A DNA stretch of 64,000 nt, taken from the NCBI GenBank assembly GCA_004014935.1, contig CP025324.1, forward strand, positions 2,356,501-2,420,500, written 5' to 3'. This DNA is from Saccharomycopsis malanga (lineage: Eukaryota > Ascomycota > Saccharomycetes > Ascoideales > Saccharomycopsidaceae). This document shows, one piece after another, positions 20,349 through 31,119 of this stretch. Position numbers and translations under genes: made by a program. The notes under the pieces were generated by a model. The model was not told the DNA's origin and searched no databases. It saw only the letters and a list, made by a program, of their open reading frames with translations. Each line of letters opens with the position of its first letter. Within the stretch, counting starts at the first letter, position 1.

Positions 20349-22024
20349 TCAAATGACTGATTGTACTTGTTGATAAAACAACACGTACACATCACTACTG
20401 GTGATAGTATTATCACCGTAATTGATTCCTGGGTTGATGTTGATTTTATAATTTTCATCATCAAAATAACACCACACGTCCTTCTTTTTCTTATCTGAGC
20501 TATAGCTTCCGCCATTTCTTTGCTTGTTAACAATGGATGTGTAATGGCCACTTTTCAAGCTGCCAAAATGATTAATAAATGCGAAAAGCTTATAAGTTAG
20601 AATGCGGTCTTTGACTTTAATATCTAAAATGATAGGAAAGATGATGGAAGTGGTGTCTTTGGAAGATTGTTCGCCGTATTTGTTAAAGTTGAAACGAGAC
20701 AAATTGATCACGAGGACTCTTGGTAATTGAATAAACTTTAACGACTTTATGGTCTTATTGCCTTTGATTTCCATGCTTTTATACTTGTCTTTGACTAAAA
20801 CGTTCTCAGTGTTGGGACTAGCATGAGCAGAACTGTGCTCCTTGGCTTGTTTATCTTTCTTTTTCCCACGAAGATTGAAAAATGTTTTCTGATGACCAGC
20901 ACTAGGAGGCGGTGTGGGGTCCTGAGTAATTTCTTCCATAGGACGTCCTTCGGTATCACCGTAATTCGAGTTGTAGAAACTATTGGCTTCTTTCAACTTT
21001 TCCTCTCTTTTCTTACAATTAGGACAATCCCAAGCATTATCACCACTCAATATTTCATCTGATGTGAATAATTTGATGCAGTCCTCCAATCTGATTTTCT
21101 TTTTAGAAGAGGTTTTCTCTACGATCGGCAAAGTCAATACCGAGAAATTGGCAAATGTCTTAGAAACTTTCAAGCATTTCACACATTTCAAACAGCTTTC
21201 CAATTGTCCCTGGAAAAATACACTTACTGGAGAACAGCCATTCTTTTGCATGAGACTTTTGAACCATTTGGAATAGTTTTTGATCTCTTCATCAGTCACA
21301 TTAATGGATAGCCGAGAACTTGCATCAAATTCAGTGACATCTTTGTAATTCAACGCTGGAACTAGCAACTCTGGATGTTCATTAATAATCACGTTGGACC
21401 CGTTTAGCTCCTCATGCAACACATCCAACAAGAATATCAAAAACTCAGCAGTATCCTGCTGCTGATAAGGAATCTGAAAATCTGGTCGGAGCTTAGAACA
21501 ACTGTTAAGAAAGTTCGTAGGAGCTATAATTACACCTCCATAAGCATTCATTTTGTCAAACAATTTGCCAAGAGCTTGGGAAACTATAGGCTTTCTACTG
21601 CTTTCTAAACGGTATTTCCTATAGTTTGAGTTTAAGAAAACTTCTGTAAACTTGTTGATGTTAAAGATACATTGTAGAAGGCTGTTGATATAACAGTTGC
21701 TTCCATAGTTTTTCAAACCAACTATAGATAGTGCCTGTAACGCATTAACATGTTTGCCAGAAACCTGTTGCTGCGGTTGATGAGACAGCAGGTGATTCAC
21801 CTGCTGGGCCACCTGCTGTGGTTTTCTTTGGTGCCGATGGCCTGGGTGAGGGTGATTGGCCTGTTGAGGAGGCTGCAACAGTGTGATATTTATAGCTTGC
21901 CCCCCTTGGATTTGTTGAGAAACTTGCGGAATCGGAGGTATTGGAGGAGTATTGTCTGGACTACTTAATGTCAGCTGTGGGGAATAAAATTGAGGATAAG
22001 ATGTCAACGGTGCTCCAGTTGAAA

Positions 22025-22087
<63 letters not shown>

Positions 22088-24275
22088 GTTTTTTATTCTT
22101 TTGTTCCAAGGCTGCCTCATATGGTGAAACGATGTTTTTCTTTATTTGAGCATCACCGTTTCCAAATGTCGGTATTTCAGGTGCTGTATAAGAAGGGGGA
22201 GCAGGGGGAGCTTGGGATGGTGAAACATCTACAACATTTTTACGAATATTGGCCTCGTAATTGTTCACTTGATGAGAATTGGCAAAATGCGGTTTAATGG
22301 GAGAATTTCCTCTAGAACCAAATCTTTGGTTTGTTTGCAGTGGGGCTACCAAATAACGAGTTTTTTCGTTCGTAATGGCATTGGCAGGGGTATCAGAAAC
22401 AACGGCAGTTCCATTATTGTTATGCATAGCATTGTTGTAGTTTTGCGAACTCGTATAGTTGGTATTTGATAGTCCTTGCAGCGAAATTCCCGCTTGTAGC
22501 TTATTACTTATTTGTTGAGGGCTAGTTTGCAACTTGGTACCAGCCTGTTGCGAACTACTTTGCAACTTTGATTTTTTCTGACAGGACTTGTGTGGTACTG
22601 GAGGAGGTAATTCTTTAGGAGGATTATTATATAAATCAAGAGATCCGGGAAGAATACTATTTTTGCGAGGTATTGGGGGTGGTTGGTCAACTGGAGGATG
22701 GTATCCTATATCATCATTTGGATGATCCACTGAAGAATGATATCGTATCTCATCATTTGGATGTTCCATTGGAGAGTGATATCTCATATCATTATGTGAG
22801 AAACCAGCTGGCGAATAATTAACACCATCTTGCTGTTCAGTAGATGAAGGGTGGAAAATTTCCTCAGGTTGTGCCACATAATATTTCTCATGGGCTATAT
22901 TTTCTGGACTATCATACCCTTCGTTATCTATATCTTGAAACTCCAACAACTTTAGCCATGACTCAAAGCCATTACTGAGGAGCTTAGGAGGCCTTAGGAG
23001 TTTCTTTGATTTGGCAGCATTGGCGTTTTTATCTTTATAGATCAAATCAAAAAAGAACTTTAAAAAGTTGAACTGGATCTTATCGTTATTATACGTATTC
23101 CACGTTTCAGTGTCGGTATAGTATACAATAACATGGAACTTGTGACGTTGTTTAAAGTAGTTATAGGAATTTTTTGTGGAAATCAAGTCTCTATCTTCGA
23201 CATCATTTAATTCAGTATTAACATTCTGAACGTCTGGAAAATGTTTTTTCAAAATTTTTTTCAAGATCCGCTCCAAACCTTCGTCTGTCAACGTATCTTT
23301 GTTAGCGTAAAGCAAACTCGGGTTAAGATTGACACTGAATTTATTGATGATATGATTAGTATTGTAAGCTTCTCTGGAACGGAGATCGAACAACAAGACG
23401 TTTTTTTTCTTAGCAAGAAGGTATTTCTGAAGCGATCTAGCTGCCATGAGCTGAAGTCCCTTAGTTGAAACATTGACATCTTGTAGACTATTTACCATAT
23501 CGTCGTAATCTTCTTCCAAGGTGGTGTTATGGTCTTTTTGGGTCAAATTAGCAGTTCCTAATACGTTTGCAATATCTTCGTCTAGATCTGAATGTGAGTC
23601 TTGATCTTTATAGTATTCCGGCCCGTAATCTGTTAGATAACTCTTTGTAGATTTACGCTTTTTGATCTTGGGATAATATAAGTCACTATGGCGAGTAGTC
23701 ACATCGGGCTTTTTGGTTTGAATATAATCTTCGATACCTGAGCGGATTTGGTTGAAATAAAATTCATTCTTGTAGAAAGCAATAAGTTGACCATACAAAT
23801 CCAAGTCAGATTCGTTGATTTTCGAGGTTTCGATCTGTGATAGGCACTGCGGAATGTAATTGATAGTGACTAAATAGCCCAAAATATAGAAAGCTAATGC
23901 TTGATATAACAATTCTTTCAATGCATTAGTATTATGAGGATCCATCAGACCTTTGTTATTCATAAGTTGTGAAAACAGAAGACGGAATTGTTCAAAATAC
24001 TGTTCTGCGCTGTATATCAAATTATACAAGTTCCTGCTGCGGAATGCGCGGGAAACATCATTGGTTGATGTAGAAAGAATGTTTAATAAATATTGGTGGG
24101 TGGGATCATTGGACACGAGGCTGTTGGGAGCCACATTCCAATTGTTAGTTTCCACCACCGCTTGAACAGTTTGTATGTAATATATGATATGGTCAAAATC
24201 AATGGAGTTTAAAAAGTCCGATACAAGCCGGTCGACCCGCTGGGAAACAGAATGAGGCCGGTACGATTCGGCCAT
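20349..24275 (-). CDS. DOA4: Doa4-type ubiquitin carboxyl-terminal hydrolase
   Basis: A 1308-residue deubiquitinase. A rhodanese-like domain lies at about 280-450 (LLFDLRSREAYNTNHI), as in yeast Doa4/Ubp5. A long low-complexity linker carries Pro-rich motifs and a poly-Asn run. The C-terminal USP domain has the Cys box GLKNYGSNCYINSLLQ (Cys861), zinc-type CLKCVKC and CPNCKK pairs, and the His box GSLKSGHYTS (His1244). Doa4 recovers ubiquitin from cargo sorted into multivesicular bodies at the endosome. The Cys box departs from the usual NLGNTCYMN. The linker also has three tandem 13-residue repeats of the RYHSxxxHPNDEI type. Its promoter is shared with COA1 (246 bp). The orthology call rests on rhodanese plus USP; Ubp5 is a within-Saccharomyces paralogue. 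Confidence 0.92.
22026..22087. repeat. (ATT)n microsatellite coding poly-Asn in DOA4
   Basis: About 20 uninterrupted ATT triplets on the plus strand, encoding roughly 20 asparagines in the Doa4 linker. It is almost certainly length-polymorphic. Confidence 0.9.
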
Positions 24276-24521
24276 TTGGTCTCACTGGTTTATATAGCAA
24301 CAACCGGTGGTCTGGATGCCGAGATCTTCCCTGTCCAACCAACCATTAGACAGAAATACTCACTTAGCATCATCAAATGCCTCTAAAAAGACATGAAAAA
24401 ATCTGTCAAACCGAAATTACTAAACGCGCTCCGGGAAAATTCTGAAATATTTTACTGGAACAGGTTGTAATTGGGGCCTAAATTGGAGGGGAAAGTTGCC
24501 CTTGAAGCTTACAATATCACA

Positions 24522-25103
24522 ATGTTTGGGTTATTACGTTCTCTGATGTTAAAAAATGTATCTAGAAGAGGTGTTTTGAAAACTTCTGGTTTGAAGTATG
24601 GAATTACAAGTATGATGAAATATTCCACCGTGGAAAATGTAAAAGCTTCAGAAGAGGCAAAAAAAAAGTCTCCAATGACTGTCAATTATGAATTACCAGA
24701 TCCTTTGGCAGAAAAGAGAAAAGTAAAGCTCCAGTTTGGTGCTTTTTTGGTACTTGTGGCCGTTGGATTTGTAGGAATTGTAAATTACGAAAAGATTTCG
24801 TCTCCAATGATTGGCTCAACCATGCATATTCTAAGAAAATCTCCCAAAACTAAAGAGCTTTTAGGAGAACATATTGACTTTGTCTCATTTTTCCCTTGGA
24901 TCAAGGGCCAATTCAACCAAGTCAAAGGTGTCATAAATATCAGCTTCAAAATCAAAGGCGATAATGGAAAAATAGGTACTGTGAAATTGGTTGCTGACAG
25001 ACCAAACAGAAACACCCCTTTGACTATTCACGAGTGGTCCGTCACCGTAGATGACAAAAAATACGATATCATGGAGGGTGAATCTGCCCAGGTTTTGGGT
25101 TAA
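24522..25103 (+). CDS. COA1: Cytochrome c oxidase assembly factor Coa1
   Basis: A 193-residue mitochondrial inner-membrane protein that works in early Cox1 maturation and Shy1 complexes. The ATG at 24522 is the first in the frame and opens a basic presequence (MFGLLRSLMLKNVSRR...). One transmembrane helix lies at about residues 67-87. The Coa1/Tim21-like domain follows, with HIDFVSFFPWIKGQFNQVKG and GDNGKIGTVKLVADRP. These match the family phrases EIDFASSWPWIWG and GKGTLKLKA as I remember them. The size is close to the 197 residues of S. cerevisiae Coa1. Confidence 0.88.
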   Translation: MFGLLRSLMLKNVSRRGVLKTSGLKYGITSMMKYSTVENVKASEEAKKKSPMTVNYELPDPLAEKRKVKLQFGAFLVLVAVGFVGIVNYEKISSPMIGSTMHILRKSPKTKELLGEHIDFVSFFPWIKGQFNQVKGVINISFKIKGDNGKIGTVKLVADRPNRNTPLTIHEWSVTVDDKKYDIMEGESAQVLG

Positions 25104-25850
25104 GCTCTCTCACTTTTTTTTTTTCTTTTCTCTGTTTATAGTTGGCCTGGCCTCATGTATATGTATTTTCTGGTTTTCTCATGTCTACAAAATTAATGAT
25201 CGTGTCTTGATGAATTGAATATAAAGTTTGATGAGCTCTTGAGATATTGTAAATGACTACAAGGTCCAATAAGGCCAAGTGTATTTACGTGGTTTGTATA
25301 AATACAAGATGTCTAGGGATTAGAATAATTCATTTTTTTAGGTATATAATGGCTATGAATAAAACATCCTACACTTGTGAAGTTTTCTTAACCCTTTAAA
25401 CAGTTTATTTTGCCCAATAGATTGGAAACTGTTTAGCACAACATGTTTTACTGTGAGATTTCCCATGTAAAGACATTGGGTAAATCCATATTAAAATGAT
25501 TAATTAAAATGGATATTGCATTAAAAGACTATGAAACGCTCAAAGATGAGACTAGTAAAACCTGATATTATTTCAATGGACTAGAAATACACAAATTGAA
25601 ACAATGTAAAAAAAATCACATTAATAGCCAACATGGTTGTTTTGAGAAATTATTGGACTCAAAACAGCTCGCTATCACCAATAATATTGCCGAACAATAG
25701 CAAGTATTACAAGCCAACTTACAGACCCAAATCAACATATCAATTAATCATCACTTGAAACATTAAAATTCATTAACATAAACAAATCAAACACCATTGG
25801 CAAATATTAAAATTCATTAATATAAACAAATCAGCAACCTTTGGCAAAAC
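25104..25850. other. Convergent intergenic region COA1-APN1
   Basis: AT-rich sequence between two convergent genes. Its last 90 bp are a 44-bp tandem duplication listed separately. Nothing else recognised. Confidence 0.45.
25762..25849. repeat. 44-bp tandem duplication beside APN1 stop codon
   Basis: Two adjacent 44-bp units (25762-25805 and 25806-25849), each starting ATTAAAATTCATTAA and ending near TTGGCAA, differ at only a few positions. The second unit ends just before the APN1 stop, so the 3' UTR or terminator is duplicated. Confidence 0.85.
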
Positions 25851-26921
25851 TTATGCCTTTCGAGCTCTTTTTTTCCCACTGGCCTTGTCAGCATCCGCAA
25901 CTCGTTTGGCCTGTTTCTTTTCAAACTTTGACAACTGTTCTTTGCGTTCTTTCTGACCTTTACTGCTCAATGTGTTACTTTTAACTACCACTTCTTCTTC
26001 ATCTCCCTTTTGGCCCACGAGCCACTCAAGCAATTTGATTTCTTCGCCGTAATGGTCTTCGCCTACATTCTTTTCGTAAGGAGTTTCCAATATGATAGGT
26101 ATTTTCAGCAAACGTTGGTCATTTGCGATTATTCTGAATGCCTCCAAGCCAAGAAAACCAAGTCCCAAATTCTGGTGTAAATCTCTGTTAGATAACAATG
26201 GTCCTTTTGAATCATTCAAATGTATTCCCGAAAGATACTTGTATCCTATGGTATCATCAAATCGTTTCCAGAAGCTCTCGCTGGATTCTGTTGTACGAAG
26301 ATCATAACCTGCTGCAAAAGAATGGCATGTGTCAATACATACACCTACTCTATCCTTATTGGTCACAAGCTCAATCACGTCTCTGAGATCTTCCAACTTG
26401 CATCCTATAACATTATCGCTGGCCATGTTTTCAAGGACGACCTTCACAAACTTGGTTTCTGTGTGGGCCTGGTTGATAAACCCAGCTAATTGTTTGATAC
26501 CAGCTTCACGGTCACCTCCTTTGAGTACTGATCCAGGATGTAAGTTGTAATTACCAATATTCAACCGTTCACACCGCTTTAAATCGTCCAAGAACGTCCT
26601 GTATGACTTGTCACTGGCCTCCTTTGTTGGATTGCACAAGTTGATAAAATACTGCCCATGTGGAAGAATATCAGAACGAGGGTCATAATTGTAAGTCTTG
26701 CAATTGTCATGAAACTTTTGCACCTCAGATTCACTAAGCTCAGGGGCATCCCAACGTCTTGGGTTCTTTAAAAACATGGCAAAAGAATTACACCCAATAT
26801 TGTAAGCATTTGTCACCGCATTCGAAACTCCTCCCAGAGTACCAACATGAGCTCCAAATTTGAGTTTACTAGTCACTAATCTTTCGAATTTTGGTTTAAT
26901 TTGAGTCATTTTTCTCAACAT
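25851..26921 (-). CDS. APN1: Class II AP endonuclease Apn1
   Basis: A 356-residue endonuclease IV family enzyme that cuts 5' of abasic sites and trims blocked 3' ends in base excision repair. The TIM-barrel zinc-site motifs are all visible: LKFGAHVGTLGG, NLHPGS, VVLENMASDN, VGVCIDTCHSFAAGYD, SGIHLNDSKGPL, HQNLGLG and IILETP. The basic Lys/Arg-rich C-terminus (KKQAKRVAD, KKRARKA) is a nuclear localisation signal as in yeast Apn1. Met5 is an alternative start. Two ACGCG elements lie 82-119 bp upstream of the start. Confidence 0.97.
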   Translation of the reverse strand: MLRKMTQIKPKFERLVTSKLKFGAHVGTLGGVSNAVTNAYNIGCNSFAMFLKNPRRWDAPELSESEVQKFHDNCKTYNYDPRSDILPHGQYFINLCNPTKEASDKSYRTFLDDLKRCERLNIGNYNLHPGSVLKGGDREAGIKQLAGFINQAHTETKFVKVVLENMASDNVIGCKLEDLRDVIELVTNKDRVGVCIDTCHSFAAGYDLRTTESSESFWKRFDDTIGYKYLSGIHLNDSKGPLLSNRDLHQNLGLGFLGLEAFRIIANDQRLLKIPIILETPYEKNVGEDHYGEEIKLLEWLVGQKGDEEEVVVKSNTLSSKGQKERKEQLSKFEKKQAKRVADADKASGKKRARKA

Positions 26922-27885
26922 ATATGCAATACTAGGTCTTTAAACTGTCTTTTAGAGCAATATCAAATTTACTTCTTTGATAATAATGTATTAATTAACT
27001 ATACGCGCTTTGCTTAATATTTTTCAAATTTTTCAATATACGCGTGCGCTATTGATTCATAAAAGAAGGTTTATGTTCGTATATATGAAGGATGAATGTA
27101 ATTGAGAATCCTGAGTGATATAAGGGGATTTGAGAAAGTAAAATGAGGATAAATCTATTGAGTATTCAAAATTATATATATTATCAACCTATAAATGATA
27201 AAATCATAATCAATATTTATTGAGATCTGCAAATGACAATAATGATAATTAATTTCTAAATAATTATAATGATATATCTAATGATGTAATATGAATAGCA
27301 AATAATTTAGTTTATAAGAATGTTTAAAGTATTAAAATGTGTATTTTGTGAAGAACATAAGAAAAGAGTTTATTAGTATCAACTGAGAGTTCATCAGAAC
27401 CAGTTGAGTGTTTATTAAAACCATTTTCTGAATAAAAACAAATGACGCGAAAATCTATGATGACTATTTAGCGTAGTAAAATTAACGTGTTTTTGATTTA
27501 CTTGGTTTCTTGCTATTATACATTAAGAAGTTCGCTTTTGAAACTCCAGGTTTCAATTCTAGAAGCTCAGCAAGTGAGAATATAATAATACCGAATTGAT
27601 AAAATTTTTTTTTTTCAACAGTATCGAATATATAGCAAATACATGTATTATAATTACTTCCGATGGCAAAAAAAAAAGTTATCGCTAGAATCTCTTACAA
27701 ATGCTCATAAATAGGTCAAAAATGTATATTGCCGTTACTTCCAGAGATTATTATATGTAATAGAGTCGTTAAGATGATGATGTGCGACTAGACAGAAAAC
27801 ATTATTTTAAAAACAAAGGGAAAAAAATGAACTGAATGATATGTGAGGAATGGTCTTGATAGCAGAATATGGATAATAACAGTGG
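26922..27885. other. Intergenic, APN1 promoter and 3' flank of SKG6-like gene
   Basis: Very AT-rich spacer between two minus-strand genes. It holds ACGCGC (27003-27008) and ACGCGT (27040-27045) upstream of APN1. No gene or repeat-family copy seen. Confidence 0.45.
27003..27045. promoter_or_regulatory. MCB-like elements upstream of APN1
   Basis: ACGCGC at 27003-27008 and ACGCGT at 27040-27045 match the MBF (Mbp1-Swi6) core that drives G1/S genes in yeast. They lie 82-124 bp before the APN1 start. Function is inferred from motif and position only. Confidence 0.4.
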
Positions 27886-29280
27886 TCAATACAGGGAACC
27901 ATTAACTACATTGCTAGGGTTCTCGAATGGATTACTGGCAGTACTATCTGAGCGTTCTGTTTTTTTGTTATTATTGGCATGGCTCAATTTCATTGATTCG
28001 TTATCAAGTTCAATGGTAGTGGTTTCATTGGCTAGTTCAGATGCCGACACAGCGTCCAGATCTGAGTTGGTTTCACTTTCTATGTAGAAGTTCTTCCCTG
28101 GTGTGCCATTTTTATGGGAGAATGATGATGAAGGAGGAGCAAATTCAGAGCCTGTTGTTACACTAGTAGTAGCTTTGGAACTTGGTTTCAGCGTCAATGT
28201 TTGTGCCTGGTGCGGTGGATTGGTTTCAACCAAGTTGGAAAGCTTTGAATTGCTGTTGCCACGAGAACCTAAATCAGAGACAGAATTTCTCTTTTCGAAT
28301 ATTACGCTGGTTCTATTATTTCCTGGTATAGGCATGGTGAAATCATTAGACTCGAGAGCAGTCTTATTGAGCGATTTGATGAAATATTGTTGACTAAGAG
28401 AATCGGAGGAATCGCTTCCTGTGATGGCATAGTTATTCACATTTGGAGGAACTTCCAATTCTTCAGCAGATGGAACGACATTCACATTATTGTTTGATAT
28501 GCTTTTGGATCTTTTGAATAGTGATTTTGTTCTACTACTTTTAGGTGGCTTGATGTTAGTATTGCTAGACGAACGAGAATGGTTTGATGTGTTGTCTTGT
28601 TGTACAGCAGGTGGAGCAAGATTGGTAGATGAAGAGTTTCTTGATGACGAATTTGCAGTTTCGGACGTTTTGGTTGGAGGAACAACAGGAATCACACCTT
28701 CAAAATAATTCTGAAGCAAATGTTCAGAATTCCGCTTAGGAACTTGGCTAAGATTACCAACATTAGGATGTGCTGCACGATGGGAACTGATGCTTTCACT
28801 ATGAGGGATAGGGTGGTTTGCTGTGTTACGGCTACTTTCAGTACCATTTGGAGTAGAGTTGCCGTCAGACGATTTGGTTACATTGGTTGACGACGAATAG
28901 CTTGTCTCTGGGGTTTTCGTGGCATCAGTCTGAAGAGGTGGTCTAATATTCAGCTGTTGATTTTGAGCTTTCATGCTAGGATGGTAACTATAGGTTCTAT
29001 ATCTTTTGGATTTGGTTCTCTTTGTATTCTGATCTGGAGCAGTTTCAATGTTCTGGAATTCTGCTGGCTTTTCCATCATCGGCGACTGTGGACCAGCTAA
29101 CTCTTGAAAATTATCGAAGGTAAGATCGGCCTCTAGATCAACATTATGAAGAGGATCTGTTTTCTCTTCGTGTTTAGAGATCTTTCTTCTGGATCTCCAA
29201 TAAAGTAACACTAGAGCCACAAGAATCACACCGCTGGGAATGCCCACAGCACAGCCAACCGTTGCCGAGTCAGAGGTCAT
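27886..29280 (-). CDS. SKG6/TOS2-like single-pass membrane protein
   Basis: A 464-residue protein with a short N-terminal outside segment and one transmembrane helix at about residues 9-27 (VGIPSGVILVALVLLYW), then RSRRK as stop-transfer. This AIGIPxGV-type helix is the hallmark of the Skg6 transmembrane domain. The cytoplasmic remainder is Ser/Thr/Asn/Pro-rich and disordered, with basic Ser clusters (SKSTRTKSLFKRSKS-like) suitable for phosphorylation. In S. cerevisiae, Tos2 and Skg6 sit at sites of polarised growth and the bud neck. Which paralogue this corresponds to cannot be told. Confidence 0.72.
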   Translation of the reverse strand: MTSDSATVGCAVGIPSGVILVALVLLYWRSRRKISKHEEKTDPLHNVDLEADLTFDNFQELAGPQSPMMEKPAEFQNIETAPDQNTKRTKSKRYRTYSYHPSMKAQNQQLNIRPPLQTDATKTPETSYSSSTNVTKSSDGNSTPNGTESSRNTANHPIPHSESISSHRAAHPNVGNLSQVPKRNSEHLLQNYFEGVIPVVPPTKTSETANSSSRNSSSTNLAPPAVQQDNTSNHSRSSSNTNIKPPKSSRTKSLFKRSKSISNNNVNVVPSAEELEVPPNVNNYAITGSDSSDSLSQQYFIKSLNKTALESNDFTMPIPGNNRTSVIFEKRNSVSDLGSRGNSNSKLSNLVETNPPHQAQTLTLKPSSKATTSVTTGSEFAPPSSSFSHKNGTPGKNFYIESETNSDLDAVSASELANETTTIELDNESMKLSHANNNKKTERSDSTASNPFENPSNVVNGSLY

Positions 29281-30753
29281 ATTTTTAAACGACGGTGTTT
29301 AAGTAATCAAACTTGAATAACCTAATATTATTTTATTCCACGTTAATTTAACGAAAGGCAAATATAGCAAACTCTTTTGATACTATCTTGTATACCTCAT
29401 AAATCTATACTATCTTGAAACTTTGAACAATTTCTTGAAACGACAGACGTAATTTGACGATACCTGCCACGAGGATTTTCCCAAGAAAACCCAAGACAGG
29501 ACAAGAAATGCGGAACGGTGAGGCAGCTTGTGTCTCGAAAATGAAGAAATTGTGTAGACACGAGGCTGAAGAAGAAAGCCAAGTGATGAAAAAGGCAAAT
29601 TAAGCTTCTAATGGGGAAAGCTATAAAGCCAATCTTGAAAAAAACTCTTCACGGACAGCAAAGAAAAAGAGACGACAACGAAAAAAGCGGAAAAACCAGC
29701 AAAAAATAAAATGGAAAACCCAAGCTAGTGTTAACAGCAATTCGACGTGGTGATCTAAGTGGCAGGATAGCCTGTGGCCGGTAATCACTTTGATTGCACT
29801 AAATGACGACAGCAGACTTTGGCGTGGTCCCGACTGATCCATTACAATACACTATATAATCTACTGTCTATCCTTACAAACAGAAACAAAGAGGCTAAGG
29901 GCTTTTGTCAACATGGTTCTCCTGTCTCAAGTCCCAGACAAATCCTAGGGTTTTATCATTGACTAAACACTCCAAAGCAATTGAGATCACATCCTCCTGA
30001 AGACCAGGCGCTACGATTTGTATGTCTTTTAGACTCAACAAAGAATAAATGGCCAGGATAAAACGTAAACAACGGCAGTAGTCTGTCGTTATATTTAGGA
30101 ACAATTGTTTCTTTGGAAAAGCTTAAATGCCCCCTTGCAACTTTATTGGGCCCCAACAATAGAAGGTCAATCAGGAACGCTCTTTCCCTCAACTTTCCTA
30201 CAGTACAATTCTCCAATTCGTATCAAAGTCTTTTCCTGGCTTCTATTCTTTGTTGTTGCAACACTCTGTGATTTGTATCTCGCTTTTTAACACTGCCTTC
30301 ATGGCAAATGTTTTGTAATATAACTATTGGTAGAATTGTTTCAAGAAACATTCCAAATCCTGTTGACTTTCTACCCGCTTTGGGAAGGTCGTCTGCCAGG
30401 TGCTGTGCGTTACTGCATGCAGGCGTACTTTGATACGTATGAGTGTGTCATGAATACGTTATGCATAGCTTGCATGGTGGTACAGTACAGCAAAGCGTGA
30501 AAACGTTCCTCTCATATGACTCTTGCATATCTGTATGATTCATGCATGTACACACATGGCTTTACGTTTCCCCACGTATATTCGCGTCTTACTGCATGTT
30601 CTCAATTTTTCTAGCAGACGACAGACAAAATCATGTTCATCCGTTTATTTGGTCCTTGATGATCCTTTGTCATCTCATCTCATCTTGTCTTGTACTTGTT
30701 GAAGTAAACAAATCATCCTTTGTATCCTAAAAGACACCCACAACCTATACAGT
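29281..30753. other. Divergent intergenic region SKG6-like / ATG44
   Basis: About 1.5 kb. The stretch 29895-30330 shows successive overlapping minus-strand frames with protein-like content, listed as a possible pseudogene. Short ORFs at 29397-29842 have no support. Several ATGCAT/TGCATG palindromes cluster at 30415-30600. Confidence 0.4.
29895..30330 (-). pseudogene. Possible decayed gene, PCI-like C-terminus
   Basis: On the minus strand three consecutive frames each read as protein for 40-75 codons: about 30230-30349 with an ATG, then 30090-30222, then 29895-30120. The last ends with SLLSLKDIQIV, then LQEDVISIALECL and VWDLRQENHV. This faintly recalls the PCI winged-helix tail of COP9 signalosome subunits (Csn7/Csn9). 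No standard introns connect the frames. It could be a decayed gene, a frame error in the assembly, or chance in AT-rich DNA. Confidence 0.25.
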
Positions 30754-31119
30754 ATGACTTTGGTATGTGTATGGTCAGATTTCTCCTGGATGCGATGTTT
30801 TGCCCCGTATTCAGTTGAACCCAGCTGGTGGCGGCTATATTAACCAATGTCTAGCTCGGAAAGGCATTCCATATCTCTGTTGACCTTGCTTTGGCATCTG
30901 CATTCTTAGCTGGTGTGAGACGCTCCAGTGGCTTGACGTATGTTTTCCTTGTTTTGCGGTGCCTTTTTTCCTGATTACTAACGGTCTAGACCAAATCTTG
31001 ACTCCATAGACGACAATTTGGTTAAAACGTATGGTAAGAAGTACTTGGACTTTGGCGAGTACGTCTTTGACACATCCGTGGGCATATTAGGCTCCAGTGG
31101 TTACTTTAAAAGAAAGTGA
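30754..31119 (+). CDS. ATG44: Mitofissin (DUF1748), mitochondrial fission factor for mitophagy
   Basis: A three-exon gene: 30754-30762, 30855-30937 and 30990-31119, encoding 73 residues. The product begins MTLLGKAFHISVDLAL, continues with SAFLAGVRRSSGLTPNL, and ends with FDTSVGILGSSGYFKRK. The HxxVDxxL...AGxRRSTGLTP pattern and the SSGYF ending are the DUF1748 signature, now known as mitofissin (Atg44 in fission yeast; Mdi1/Mco8 in S. cerevisiae). It is an intermembrane-space protein that helps divide mitochondria, notably during mitophagy. The length matches the 70-80 residues of the family. Exon 1 is only three codons, which is why ORF calling misses it. Splice sites are canonical and all phases agree. 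Confidence 0.9.
30763..30854 (+). other. Intron 1 of ATG44
   Basis: A 92-nt phase-0 intron with donor GTATGT, a TATTAAC branch and acceptor TAG directly after a three-codon first exon. Confidence 0.85.
30938..30989 (+). other. Intron 2 of ATG44
   Basis: A very short 52-nt intron with donor GTATGT, branch TTACTAAC and acceptor TAG only about seven bases after the branch. It splits a Thr codon and lies in the conserved GLTP motif. Confidence 0.92.
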
